Assembly: GCF_021088345.1 (NCBI RefSeq) | Contig: NZ_CP088156.1 | Location: 8,361,001-8,425,000 of the forward strand | Direction: 5' to 3' | Length of the DNA: 64,000 nt | Origin: Bradyrhizobium ontarionense | Lineage (GTDB): Bacteria > Pseudomonadota > Alphaproteobacteria > Rhizobiales > Xanthobacteraceae | In this document: positions 17,041 through 24,934 of the stretch, one piece after another | Layout of the letters: each line of letters begins with the position of its first letter | Position numbering within the stretch: the stretch's first letter is position 1 | The notes under the pieces: model-generated | What the model was told of the DNA's origin: nothing | What the model saw: the letters and a program-made list of their open reading frames with translations, nothing else | The model's database searches: none | Translations under genes and position numbers: made by a program

Positions 17041-17633
17041 TGCGGATCGATCTTCTGCGCCATGGCACGACCGGCCGCGATGGTTACCTCGATGGCCGCA
17101 CCGATCCGCCGCTCAGCGATGCCGGCTGGGACCAATTCCGGCGGCAGACGCAAGGTGGCATCTGGCGCCGCGTCGTCAGCTCGCCGCGGGCGCGGGCACG
17201 TGCAGCCGCCGAGGACTATGCGCGACGGACCGGGTGTGCGCTGGACATCGACGCCGATTGGAGCGAGCTCGATTTCGGGCGCTGGGAGGGGCGTAAGCGC
17301 AGCGACATCGCGGCCGAACCTGGCGGGGCCGCCTTGCTCGACGCCTTCCATGCTGATCCCGCGGCATCAGCGCCGGATGGCGAGAGCTGGGCCGATCTGC
17401 AGCAGCGCGTGGCGCGTGCGCTCGATCGTATTCTCGCCCGTCCCGAACCCGCGCCGGTCCTGGTGGTCGCGCATGGCGGCGCCATTCGCGCCGCGCTGTC
17501 CCATCTGCTCGGCTGGCCGTTGCATCAATTGTGGAGTTTGCGCATTCATCCGGGGACCCGCATCATGCTCGCTGCCGGGCAGGGCGGGGATGGCGCACCC
17601 TGGGGCGAAATCGTCGAGATCATCCAGCCATGA
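17040..17633 (+). CDS. Histidine phosphatase, alpha-ribazole phosphatase-like
   Basis: A 197-residue phosphatase of the histidine phosphatase superfamily. The phospho-acceptor motif LLRHGTT lies at residues 5-11, a second catalytic His is in VVAHGGAIR near 148, and LDFGRWEGR near 70-78 is typical of CobC-type alpha-ribazole-5'-phosphate phosphatases. Its start overlaps the cobT stop (TGATG) and its end overlaps cobS (ATGA), which strongly supports a role in removing the phosphate from alpha-ribazole phosphate or adenosylcobalamin phosphate. Confidence 0.83.
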   Translation: MRIDLLRHGTTGRDGYLDGRTDPPLSDAGWDQFRRQTQGGIWRRVVSSPRARARAAAEDYARRTGCALDIDADWSELDFGRWEGRKRSDIAAEPGGAALLDAFHADPAASAPDGESWADLQQRVARALDRILARPEPAPVLVVAHGGAIRAALSHLLGWPLHQLWSLRIHPGTRIMLAAGQGGDGAPWGEIVEIIQP

Positions 17634-18352
17634 GCTTCCGTGAATTCTGGATCGCGCTGCAATTCCTGACGCGGCTGCCGACGCCGCGCATCATCGATCC
17701 GCGCCCGGACGATCTCGCGCGCGCAGCGCCGTGGTTTCCCGCGGCCGGACTGGTGGTCGGGCTGTGTCTGGCTCTGATCGCCCGGCTTCTTCACAGCGCC
17801 GATCCGTGGATCGTTGCGCTCGCCGTGCTCGTCGTCTGGATCTGGATCACCGGCGCGCTGCACCTCGATGGGCTCGGCGATGTCGCCGATGCGTTCGGAG
17901 CCTCGCATGGCAAGCCGGAGCGGTTCATCGCCGTGCTCGGTGATCCCCATGCGGGCAGCTTCGCCGTCGTCGCGATCACCTTGCAGATGATCGCGAAGCT
18001 GGTGCTCGTCGCCGAGCTGGCGACCGAGCCTGCCGCGCTCTGGGCGCTGGTTCTGATCCCGGCCTGGGCGCGATGGGGCACGCTGGTCTGCAACAAGACG
18101 CTGCTCTCGCTGAAGCCAGGACTGGGCGCGAGCATCGCGAACAGCGTCGGCTGGAACGTCATTGTCGCCTGGGGCATTGCGCTCGCCATTGCGGCATTCG
18201 CCGGCGCACCTGCCACCCTGATAGCCATCGCTGTCGTTCCGGCGGTCGCCTTCTACTGGCAATGGCGGCTCGGCGGCATCACCGGCGACTGTCACGGCGC
18301 CAGCATCGAGGTGACCGAGACACTGCTGCTGCTCGCCTGCGTCCTCGGCTGA
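17630..18352 (+). CDS. cobS: Adenosylcobinamide-GDP ribazoletransferase (cobalamin synthase)
   Basis: Integral membrane enzyme joining adenosylcobinamide-GDP and alpha-ribazole (phosphate), the last assembly step of adenosylcobalamin. It has 240 residues with about six hydrophobic segments. The motif ALHLDGLGDVADAFGA (about 74-90) holds the conserved Asp residues for Mg binding, and GGITGDCHGASIEVTE (about 210-225) is the C-terminal family signature. It overlaps the upstream phosphatase by 4 bp. It is named CobV in the Pseudomonas denitrificans scheme. Confidence 0.92.
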   Translation: MSFREFWIALQFLTRLPTPRIIDPRPDDLARAAPWFPAAGLVVGLCLALIARLLHSADPWIVALAVLVVWIWITGALHLDGLGDVADAFGASHGKPERFIAVLGDPHAGSFAVVAITLQMIAKLVLVAELATEPAALWALVLIPAWARWGTLVCNKTLLSLKPGLGASIANSVGWNVIVAWGIALAIAAFAGAPATLIAIAVVPAVAFYWQWRLGGITGDCHGASIEVTETLLLLACVLG

Positions 18353-18358
18353 ACTGCG

Positions 18359-19384
18359 TCAGCGGCCGAGCGCCTGCGCCAGCCGCTGCCAGCTCGTCTC
18401 ATCTCCCGGCAGGCCAAAGCGCAGCCAGGCCGGATGGGCCGGAAAGCGCCGGACGTGAATGCCGTGACGAGCGAGCCGCTCGGCGATGTCAGGCGCGTTC
18501 GCGGTGTCGATCAACCGGAACAGCGGCGTGCCGCCGACGACATTGCAGCCCGCGCTGCCGAGCAGCGCATCAAGGCGCAGGCAATCTGCCGTTAGCCGCG
18601 CACCTGTCTGCGCCAGCCAAGCATCGTCGGCCAGCGCCGCCGTCCCGATGGCAATCGCGGGTCCCGATATCGCCCACGGTCCGAGCTCTTCGGGCAGTCG
18701 CCGCACGATGTCTTCGGAGCTGATCGCAAAGCCGAGGCGGACGCCGGCAAGGCCGTAGACCTTGCCGAAGGAGCGCAGCACGATCGTCGCGGGCGGCAGG
18801 TCGGCCACGAGGCTCGCGTTGGGATGGAGATCGGTGAAAGCCTCGTCGACGATCAGCAGGCCGTCGCGTCGTCGCAGCGTCGCGGCCAGTGCGACCAGCG
18901 TGTCACGTGGCAGCAAGCGGCCGGTCGGGTTGTTGGGATTCACGATGACAGCGACGTCGGCGACGGCGAGCGCGTCGACATCATCGACCAGGGCCACGCG
19001 ATGACCGCAACGGCGCCAGCACAGCGCATGCTCCTCATAGGTCGGCGCGAGCACTGCGACGGTCGCGCGCGGGCGCAGCCGCGGGAGGATCTGCAGCAGG
19101 GCCTGCGTGCCGGGCGCGGCAACGATCATTGCGGGCGCTTCCACGCCATAGCGCGCTGCTGCCGCCGCGAGCAGCGCATGCTGCTCGGATCTGGCTGGCA
19201 GACGGGCCCAGGCCGCGGGCGGGATTTGCGGCACGGGGTAGGGCACAGGGTTGATGCCTGTCGACAGGTCGATCCACGGCCGTGGCGCATCCGGGTAGCG
19301 ACGGCTGATCTCGTCGAGATCGCCGCCGTGAAGGATCGCTTCCGGCTCTTCCGTGCACGTGCTAGTCGATCTGTCGTCGTCCAT
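18359..19384 (-). CDS. cobC: Threonine-phosphate decarboxylase / aminopropanol-arm protein
   Basis: A 341-residue fold-type I PLP protein that provides (R)-1-amino-2-propanol phosphate, or assists its attachment, for the aminopropanol linker of cobalamin. The PLP lysine is K208 in LRSFGKVYGLAGVRLGF; the segments IVNPNNPTGRLL (about 147-158) and LLIVDEAFTDL (about 176-186) complete the pocket. HGGDLDEISRRY near the N-terminus is characteristic of CobC/CobD. It is convergent with cobS and divergent from cobD/cbiB with only 22 bp between starts, so the promoters must lie in or very near the opposing genes. Confidence 0.9.
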   Translation of the reverse strand: MDDDRSTSTCTEEPEAILHGGDLDEISRRYPDAPRPWIDLSTGINPVPYPVPQIPPAAWARLPARSEQHALLAAAAARYGVEAPAMIVAAPGTQALLQILPRLRPRATVAVLAPTYEEHALCWRRCGHRVALVDDVDALAVADVAVIVNPNNPTGRLLPRDTLVALAATLRRRDGLLIVDEAFTDLHPNASLVADLPPATIVLRSFGKVYGLAGVRLGFAISSEDIVRRLPEELGPWAISGPAIAIGTAALADDAWLAQTGARLTADCLRLDALLGSAGCNVVGGTPLFRLIDTANAPDIAERLARHGIHVRRFPAHPAWLRFGLPGDETSWQRLAQALGR

Positions 19385-19406
19385 GTCTGTCCCTTAGCGG
19401 AGATCG

Positions 19407-20378
19407 ATGTTCGTCTCTCTCGCGCTCACGGCGCTCCTCGTCGAGGTGGCGGTCGGTTATCCCCAGGTCCTGGTGCAGCGGATCGGCCATCCCGTCATGT
19501 GGATGGGCGCGCTGATAGCATGGGCCGACCGCCGCTGGAACCAGGGCGAAGCCAGCCACGCCGTGCGCCGTGCGCGCGGCGTGGGGCTCGTCGTTCTGCT
19601 CATCGTCGCGATGATGGCCATCGGCCTGGCCGCGACCTGGGCGATGCAGGCCGTGGTGGGCGAACCGGCTGCAACGACCGTCCTTGGACTGCTGGCAAGC
19701 AGCCTGCTGGCGCAACGCAGTCTCGACACGCACGTCGCGGCGGTCGCGGCGGGATTGGAGAACGAGGGGATCGACGGCGGCCGTCGGGCGGTGGCGATGA
19801 TCGTCGGCCGCGATCCGGAGAGCTTGAGCGAAGCCGGCGTCTCACGCGCGGCCGTTGAAAGCCTGGCGGAGAACTTTTCCGACGGCGTCGTCGCGCCGCT
19901 GTTGTGGCTGGTCGTCGGCGGCCTGCCGGGCATCCTGATCTACAAGGCCATCAATACCGCCGACAGCATGATCGGTCATCTCTCGGAGCGTCACCGCGCG
20001 TTCGGCTGGGCGGCGGCGCGGCTCGACGATCTCGTCAACCTGCCGGCGTCGCGGCTGTCCGCGCTGTGGATAGCAGCCGCTGCCGCCTGCGTTCCCAAAG
20101 CCTCCTCGGCAGCGGCACTGGAAACGGTTGGACACGATGCCTCGAAGCACCGTTCGCCGAATGCAGGCTGGCCGGAAGCGGCGATGGCGGGCGCCCTGGG
20201 ATTGCGGCTGGCCGGGCCGCGCGTCTATCACGGTCACCTCGTCACGGATGCCTGGATGGGGCATGGTCGCGCCGACCTGGACGCCTCCGACATCCGGCGC
20301 GCCTTGCGGCTCTACCGGCTGGCGTGCCTGATCCAGGCTCTGTTCATCGCAGGACTTTTCCTCGTCAGGGTTTTGTAG
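19407..20378 (+). CDS. cobD: Adenosylcobinamide-phosphate synthase
   Basis: A 323-residue inner-membrane protein (CbiB in Salmonella naming) that attaches aminopropanol (phosphate) to adenosylcobyric acid. Several hydrophobic segments alternate with the conserved blocks [10 protein letters not shown] (about 27-36), [33 protein letters not shown] split across about 129-163, and [33 protein letters not shown] around 178-210. GGAG before the ATG supports the start. The last 14 bp overlap the end of cobQ on the other strand. Confidence 0.92.
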   Translation: MFVSLALTALLVEVAVGYPQVLVQRIGHPVMWMGALIAWADRRWNQGEASHAVRRARGVGLVVLLIVAMMAIGLAATWAMQAVVGEPAATTVLGLLASSLLAQRSLDTHVAAVAAGLENEGIDGGRRAVAMIVGRDPESLSEAGVSRAAVESLAENFSDGVVAPLLWLVVGGLPGILIYKAINTADSMIGHLSERHRAFGWAAARLDDLVNLPASRLSALWIAAAAACVPKASSAAALETVGHDASKHRSPNAGWPEAAMAGALGLRLAGPRVYHGHLVTDAWMGHGRADLDASDIRRALRLYRLACLIQALFIAGLFLVRVL

Positions 20379-21858
20379 TGGCTGTACGCGGCCCGGGCTC
20401 AACGGCCAGCGCAAGAATGCGCCCCACGTCGATGTGGCGTTCGAGATGCGCCGCGAGCGCATCCAGCGTTGTCTCCACGTCGCTCTCATAGGCCAGGTCG
20501 CTCGCGGACGCGCCGAGTCCGCGCAGCCAATGGGCGCGCAGGCCATCATCGGCGAACAGGCCGTGCACGTAGCAGCCGGCGATCCGGCCGCCGGCCGCGA
20601 CGGCGCCATCGCGGCGGCCGTCGGAGAACGTCAGGAATGGACAGCGTGTGTCGGGGCCCTCGGTGCGGCCGATATGCATCTCGTAGCCGCGGAAGGATAC
20701 CTCGTCCTGCGTCAGGATTCCCTGGACCTCGCGCAGCGCCTTGTCCGGCGTCAGCGTCGTTTCGACATCGAGCAGACCGAGCCCAGCCACCGAGCCCGGT
20801 GCACCTTCGCGTCCGTCAGGATCGCTGATCCTGCGGCCCAGCATCTGATAGCCGCCGCAGATGCCGAGCACGCGGCCGTGCCGGCGCAGATGTGCAGCGA
20901 GATCGATATCCCAGCCGGCCTCGCGCAAGGCGGCGAGATCGGCGATGGTCGCCTTCGAGCCCGGCAGGATCACGATTCCAGCATCGCCCGGGATCGGCGT
21001 GCCCGGCCGCAGGAATTGCAGATCGATTCCATCCTCCAATCGAAGCGGGTCGAATTCGTCGAAATTGGAGATGCGGGGGTAGGCGAGCACGATGACCTTC
21101 GTCCGATGCCCTCCGGCGGATCCGTGTTCAGGCAGGCCGAGGGCATCCTCGGCCGGCAGACGTCTGGCGTCGGCGAAATGCGGGATGAGGCCGAGCGACG
21201 CCCACTGCGTCCGTGCCGCAATCTCGGTCATGCCCGAGGCAAACAAGGCGGGATCGCCGCGGAACTTGTTGACGAGGAAGCCCGCGATGAGCGCGGCGTC
21301 GTCCGGCGCGAGCACCGCCTTGGTGCCGACGAGGCTCGCGATGACGCCGCCGCGATCGATGTCGCCGATCAACACGACCGGAGTTTGGGTTGCTTGCGCG
21401 AAGCCCATGTTGGCGATGTCGCCGGCGCGCAGGTTGATCTCCGACGCCGAGCCCGCGCCTTCGACGAGCATGATGTCGGCATCGGCAGCCAGGTGATGAA
21501 AGCTGTCCAGCACCGCAGCCATCAATCGCGGCTTCATCGCCTGATAGGCGGATGCCTTGGCGTGGCCGATGACGCGGCCCTGCACCACGACCTGCGAGCC
21601 GATGTCGCTTTGCGGCTTCAGCAGCACCGGGTTCATGTGGACCGAGGTCGGCCGCCGCGCCGCGCGCGCCTGCAGCGCCTGGGCGCGGCCGATCTCACCG
21701 CCATCGGCGGTGACGGCGGCATTATTCGACATGTTCTGCGGCTTGAACGGCGCCACCCGCAGGCCGCGCAAGGTCAGCGCGCGCGCGAGGCCCGCGACGA
21801 TCAGCGATTTGCCGACGTCGGAGCCGGTGCCCTGGAACATGATGGCGCGCGCGGGCAT
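20365..21858 (-). CDS. cobQ: Cobyric acid synthase
   Basis: Glutamine-dependent amidotransferase that amidates the b, d, e and g side chains of adenosylcobyrinic acid a,c-diamide. It has 497 residues. The N-terminal P-loop-like motif [17 protein letters not shown] (about 8-24) marks the dethiobiotin-synthetase-like ATP domain. The C-terminal type-1 glutaminase domain has its nucleophile Cys in ICGGYQMLG (about 333-341). It is followed by cobO and preceded in transcription by cobP and cobO on the same strand with short gaps, so the three form an operon. Confidence 0.93.
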   Translation of the reverse strand: MPARAIMFQGTGSDVGKSLIVAGLARALTLRGLRVAPFKPQNMSNNAAVTADGGEIGRAQALQARAARRPTSVHMNPVLLKPQSDIGSQVVVQGRVIGHAKASAYQAMKPRLMAAVLDSFHHLAADADIMLVEGAGSASEINLRAGDIANMGFAQATQTPVVLIGDIDRGGVIASLVGTKAVLAPDDAALIAGFLVNKFRGDPALFASGMTEIAARTQWASLGLIPHFADARRLPAEDALGLPEHGSAGGHRTKVIVLAYPRISNFDEFDPLRLEDGIDLQFLRPGTPIPGDAGIVILPGSKATIADLAALREAGWDIDLAAHLRRHGRVLGICGGYQMLGRRISDPDGREGAPGSVAGLGLLDVETTLTPDKALREVQGILTQDEVSFRGYEMHIGRTEGPDTRCPFLTFSDGRRDGAVAAGGRIAGCYVHGLFADDGLRAHWLRGLGASASDLAYESDVETTLDALAAHLERHIDVGRILALAVEPGPRTATTKP

Positions 21859-21861
21859 GAT

Positions 21862-22476
21862 CTAGAACTCGATGCCTTCCTGCGCCTTCACGCCGGCGGC
21901 GAAGTGATGCTTCACGAGCCCCATCTCGGTGACGAGGTCGGCGGCTTCGATCAGTTGGGGCTTGGCGTTGCGCCCGGTGACGACGACGTGCAGATCGGGG
22001 CGTCGCGCCGACAGACTTGCGACGACGTCGGCGATCGGCAGATGGTCGTAGCGCAGCGCAATGTTGAGCTCGTCGAGGATCACCAGCCCGATCGAGGGAT
22101 CGGCCATCAACTCCAGGGCCTTGGCCCAGGCCTTCTCGGCGGCGGCGACATCGCGTGCGCGATCCTGGGTTTCCCAGGTGAAGCCTTCGCCGAGCGTGTG
22201 CCACGACACCTGGTCGCCGAAGGCTGCGATCGCCTTGCGCTCGCCGGTCTCCCAGGCGCCCTTGCCGAACTGCACGACGCCGATGCGAAAGCCGCGGCCG
22301 AGGGCGCGCAGCATCAGGCCCCAGGCCGCCGTCGACTTGCCCTTGCCCTTGCCGGTGTGGACGATCAGCAGGCCCTTTTCGATCGACTTCGACGCGACTT
22401 CGGCATCCTGGACGGCCTTGCGGTTCTCCATCTTGGTCTTATGGCGCGCATCGTCGGCGTTCTCGGTCATCGGCAT
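21862..22476 (-). CDS. cobO: Cob(I)yrinic acid a,c-diamide adenosyltransferase
   Basis: Adenosylates the corrin cobalt using ATP. It has 204 residues of the CobA/CobO P-loop type, unrelated to PduO. The P-loop is THTGKGKGKSTAAW-like at about residues 36-49 (HTGKGKGKST), followed by GFRIGVVQFGKGAWETGE and by LVILDELNIALRYDHLP (about 132-148). GAGG precedes the ATG. It ends 3 bp before cobQ and starts 15 bp after cobP stops. Confidence 0.92.
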   Translation of the reverse strand: MPMTENADDARHKTKMENRKAVQDAEVASKSIEKGLLIVHTGKGKGKSTAAWGLMLRALGRGFRIGVVQFGKGAWETGERKAIAAFGDQVSWHTLGEGFTWETQDRARDVAAAEKAWAKALELMADPSIGLVILDELNIALRYDHLPIADVVASLSARRPDLHVVVTGRNAKPQLIEAADLVTEMGLVKHHFAAGVKAQEGIEF

Positions 22477-22491
22477 GTCCTCATCTCACCA

Positions 22492-23028
22492 TCATTTCAA
22501 GGTCAGCGGCAGACCCGCGGCCATCAGGATCACGCGATCCGCAACGGCCGCGACGTCCTGGTTCAGTCGGCCCTGGGCATCGCGGAACGCGCGGGCAAGC
22601 GCATTGTCCGGCACGATGCCGAGACCAACCTCGTTGGATACGGCGACGATGGGACCGCGCGCCATCGCGAGCGCCTCGATCAGCTCGGCACATCGTGCCG
22701 GAACGTTCATGTCGGCGAGCATCACATTGCTGAGCCAGAGCGTCAGGCAATCGATCAGCATCGGCACGCTCGAATTTGCCTGTGCACGGACCAGGCCTGC
22801 GAGATCATGCGTGGTCTCCAGCGTCTGCCATCCCTCGGCGCGGCGTCCCTTGTGCTGCGCGATTCGGTCCTTCATTTCGTCGTCGAACGCCTGCGCGGTC
22901 GCGATGTAGATCCAGGGCGGGGCGCAGGCGGTCACGAGGGCCTCGGCGTGGCGGCTCTTGCCCGAGCGCGCGCCGCCGAGCACCAGGGTCAGGCGCGGGA
23001 GGGCAGGATGCGGGAGGGCGGGGGGCAT
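22492..23028 (-). CDS. cobP: Adenosylcobinamide kinase / adenosylcobinamide-phosphate guanylyltransferase
   Basis: Bifunctional P-loop enzyme that phosphorylates adenosylcobinamide and then attaches GMP. It has 178 residues from the ATG at 23028 (MPPALP), which matches the family; an upstream in-frame start would place 32 odd residues in front and run into the riboswitch. The P-loop LVLGGARSGKSRHAE is at about 15-29, a DE-rich segment and IDCLTLWLSNVMLAD (about 90-104) follow, and VSNEVGLGIVPDNALARAFRD is the C-terminal signature. It is first in the cobP-cobO-cobQ operon. Called CobU in Salmonella. Confidence 0.92.
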   Translation of the reverse strand: MPPALPHPALPRLTLVLGGARSGKSRHAEALVTACAPPWIYIATAQAFDDEMKDRIAQHKGRRAEGWQTLETTHDLAGLVRAQANSSVPMLIDCLTLWLSNVMLADMNVPARCAELIEALAMARGPIVAVSNEVGLGIVPDNALARAFRDAQGRLNQDVAAVADRVILMAAGLPLTLK

Positions 23029-23084
23029 GGCTCCGGGACGGCTCCAGGATTCCGATTGACGGGCTTCGGCTCGATCCGTATCTA

Positions 23085-23262
23085 ACAGATGACGGTTCTC
23101 CGAAAGGAGAGATTTAGGGAACACGGTGCGGGATCACACCCAAGGCCGTGGCTGCCCCCGCAACTGTAATCGGCGAGTGTGAGGCCAAAAAGCCACTGGG
23201 AAACCGGGAAGGCGGTCTCACGCGGCGACCCGAGAGCCAGGAGACCTGCCGTCGACATTGCT
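23085..23262 (+). ncRNA. Cobalamin riboswitch
   Basis: The B12-box AGCCAGGAGACCTGCC is at 23235-23250. Upstream are the expected conserved pieces: a 5' stem around 23091-23115, GGGAACACGGTGCG near 23117-23130, GCTGCCCCCGCAACTGTAA near 23151-23169, and the paired GCCACTGGGAAACCGGGAAGGC block near 23192-23213. The whole is a classical AdoCbl riboswitch reading toward the DUF1636-cobW-cobN operon. The start of cobP on the other strand lies about 57 bp away. Binding of adenosylcobalamin is expected to lower expression downstream. Confidence 0.93.
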
Positions 23263-23389
23263 GTTGGCCGACCCGTCGCGCGGGGAGTCGCGATGCTGGT
23301 TTTGATCCCGCCGGGATGGGCGGGATGCCGTCGGGTGCAGCGCATTTTACGGAACTCTTCTGGGGTCCGGAAGCGACGGAGACGGCCAT

Positions 23390-23468
23390 GCAGTGCAATC
23401 CTTCTCGGATGATCAAAGCTCCTGTGATCAAAGCCCGTGTGATCAAAGCCCTTGGCGTGATCGCCTGA
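23390..23468 (+). CDS. Possible leader peptide with tandem 15-bp repeats
   Basis: An ATG at 23390 behind GGAGACGGCC opens a 25-residue frame, MQCNPSRMIKAPVIKARVIK and five more residues ending LGVIA. The frame closes with TGA 3 bp before the ATG of the DUF1636 gene. The last part is built from three direct copies of a 15-bp unit (TGATCAAAG plus six bases) at 23410-23454. The DUF1636 gene itself has almost no Shine-Dalgarno sequence, so coupling to this frame is plausible. It could equally be non-coding expression-platform sequence. Confidence 0.35.
23410..23454 (+). repeat. Three tandem 15-bp repeats in the riboswitch leader
   Basis: The unit TGATCAAAGCYCBTG occurs three times in direct succession between the riboswitch and the DUF1636 start. 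A multiple of three in length keeps a frame open through it. Confidence 0.75.
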
Positions 23469-23471
23469 TTG

Positions 23472-23891
23472 ATGTCCGCATCAGCGAAGAGCGAGACGAC
23501 GTTGTTCGTCTGCATCACCTGTCGTGCCCAGGCGGGCGAAAACGCATCGGATGATCAGCCGCGCGCCGGAGCCCGGTTGCTCGCGGCCATCGAAGCGGTG
23601 CCATCGGAGCTGCGGCCCGCCGTCACGGTCGTCCCGGTCGAATGCCTGTCGAACTGTAATCGTGCCTGTACGGTCGCCGTGACTGCGCCCGGCAAATGGA
23701 CCTATGTGCTCGGCGCGCTCGATCCGGACGTGCATGCCGAGGACGTGCTGGCCTTCGCACGGCTGCACCAGCAGCACGAGGCGGGCCTGCCCGCGTGGCG
23801 GGAACGTCCCGAATACATCAGAAAAAACACCATCGCGCGCGTGCCGGCAACGCCCGCTCCAAGTCGGACACAAGAGGCACCGCTGCCATGA
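23472..23891 (+). CDS. DUF1636 metal-binding protein
   Basis: A 139-residue cytoplasmic protein of the DUF1636 family, which is repeatedly found with cobalamin and cobalt genes. Paired cysteines stand at the N-terminus (FVCITCRAQ, C14 and C17) and in the middle (VECLSNCNRACTV), as in thioredoxin-like [2Fe-2S] ferredoxins, so metal or cluster binding is likely. It is the first substantial gene after the riboswitch and overlaps cobW by 4 bp, suggesting a role in cobalt handling or redox support of chelation. The ATG at 23472 has no good ribosome binding site; a TTG just before it is an alternative. Confidence 0.82.
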   Translation: MSASAKSETTLFVCITCRAQAGENASDDQPRAGARLLAAIEAVPSELRPAVTVVPVECLSNCNRACTVAVTAPGKWTYVLGALDPDVHAEDVLAFARLHQQHEAGLPAWRERPEYIRKNTIARVPATPAPSRTQEAPLP

Positions 23892-24925
23892 CGAAGTCGT
23901 TCGCCAAGACGCCTTGCACCATCGTGACCGGCTTTCTCGGGGCCGGCAAGACCACGCTCGTGCGCAACCTGATCGAGACCGCGAACGGACGGCGGCTCGC
24001 CATCATCGTCAACGAGTTCGGCGATGTCGGCATCGACGGCGACATCCTCAAAGGCTGCGGCGTGCCGGATTGCCCGGAGGATCGCATCGTCGAACTCTCG
24101 AACGGCTGCCTGTGCTGCACGGTCGCCGATGATTTCGTGCCGGCGCTTCGCAGCCTTCTCGATCAGAAGGAGCCGCCCGAGCACATCGTGATCGAGACGT
24201 CCGGGCTGGCGCTGCCCAAGCCGCTGGTGCAGGCGTTCAACTGGCCCGAGATTGCGACGCGCGTCACCGTCGACGGTGTCGTGGCGGTCGTCGACGGGCC
24301 CGCCGTGATGGCGGGGCGCTTTGCCGACGATCCCGTGGCGCTTGCCGCGCAGCGCGCCGCGGACGATTCGCTCGATCACGACAATCCGCTCGAGGAGGTC
24401 TACGAGGATCAGCTGCTCTGCGCCGACCTCGTCGTGATGAACAAGAGCGACCTGATGAGCGACGAGCAGCGCAAGCATGTCGCGTCGGAGATCACGGCGA
24501 AGGTGCAGCGCGCCGTCAAGGTGATCGCGACCGAGCACGGCCGGCTGTCGGCCTCGGTGCTGCTCGGGCTCGGTGCCGCCGCGGAGGACGATCTCGCGGC
24601 GCGACCGTCGCATCACGACAATGAGGCCGAGCACGATCACGATGATTTCGAGAGCTTCGTGCTCGACGTGCCGGCGCAGGCCTCGCCGGATGCGCTCGTC
24701 GATCGCATCGCGGCGGCTGTCGATGCCCATGACGTGCTCCGGGTGAAGGGCTTCGTGGAGGTCGCGGGCAAGCCGCTGCGTCTGCTGGTGCAGGCCGTTG
24801 GCAGCCGCATCCAGCATCAGTTCGAGCGGCCGTGGCGCGCCGGTGAAGCGCGGCAGGGGCGCCTGGTGGTCATCGGTGAGCGCGGCCTCGATGCCGCTGC
24901 GATCAAGAGCCTGATCGCGGGCTAG
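23888..24925 (+). CDS. cobW: Cobalamin biosynthesis GTPase/metallochaperone CobW
   Basis: A 345-residue COG0523 P-loop GTPase thought to deliver cobalt to the chelatase. The P-loop GFLGAGKTTLVRN is at about residues 14-26, the metal-binding CxCC motif is in SNGCLCCTV (about 74-82), and the guanine specificity motif VMNKSDL is near 180. A His/Asp/Glu-rich stretch (HHDNEAEHDHDD, about 239-250) precedes the C-terminal CobW_C domain and may bind metal. It is coupled to DUF1636 by a 4-bp overlap and ends 9 bp before cobN. Confidence 0.93.
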   Translation: MTKSFAKTPCTIVTGFLGAGKTTLVRNLIETANGRRLAIIVNEFGDVGIDGDILKGCGVPDCPEDRIVELSNGCLCCTVADDFVPALRSLLDQKEPPEHIVIETSGLALPKPLVQAFNWPEIATRVTVDGVVAVVDGPAVMAGRFADDPVALAAQRAADDSLDHDNPLEEVYEDQLLCADLVVMNKSDLMSDEQRKHVASEITAKVQRAVKVIATEHGRLSASVLLGLGAAAEDDLAARPSHHDNEAEHDHDDFESFVLDVPAQASPDALVDRIAAAVDAHDVLRVKGFVEVAGKPLRLLVQAVGSRIQHQFERPWRAGEARQGRLVVIGERGLDAAAIKSLIAG

Positions 24926-24934
24926 GCGAGGCCG

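Noticed and set aside
20434..23085. An 883-codon plus-strand frame across cobQ, cobO and cobP
   Set aside because: It is the mirror of three genuine cobalamin genes on the minus strand, has no recognisable domain and shows the composition expected of an antisense shadow in high-GC DNA.
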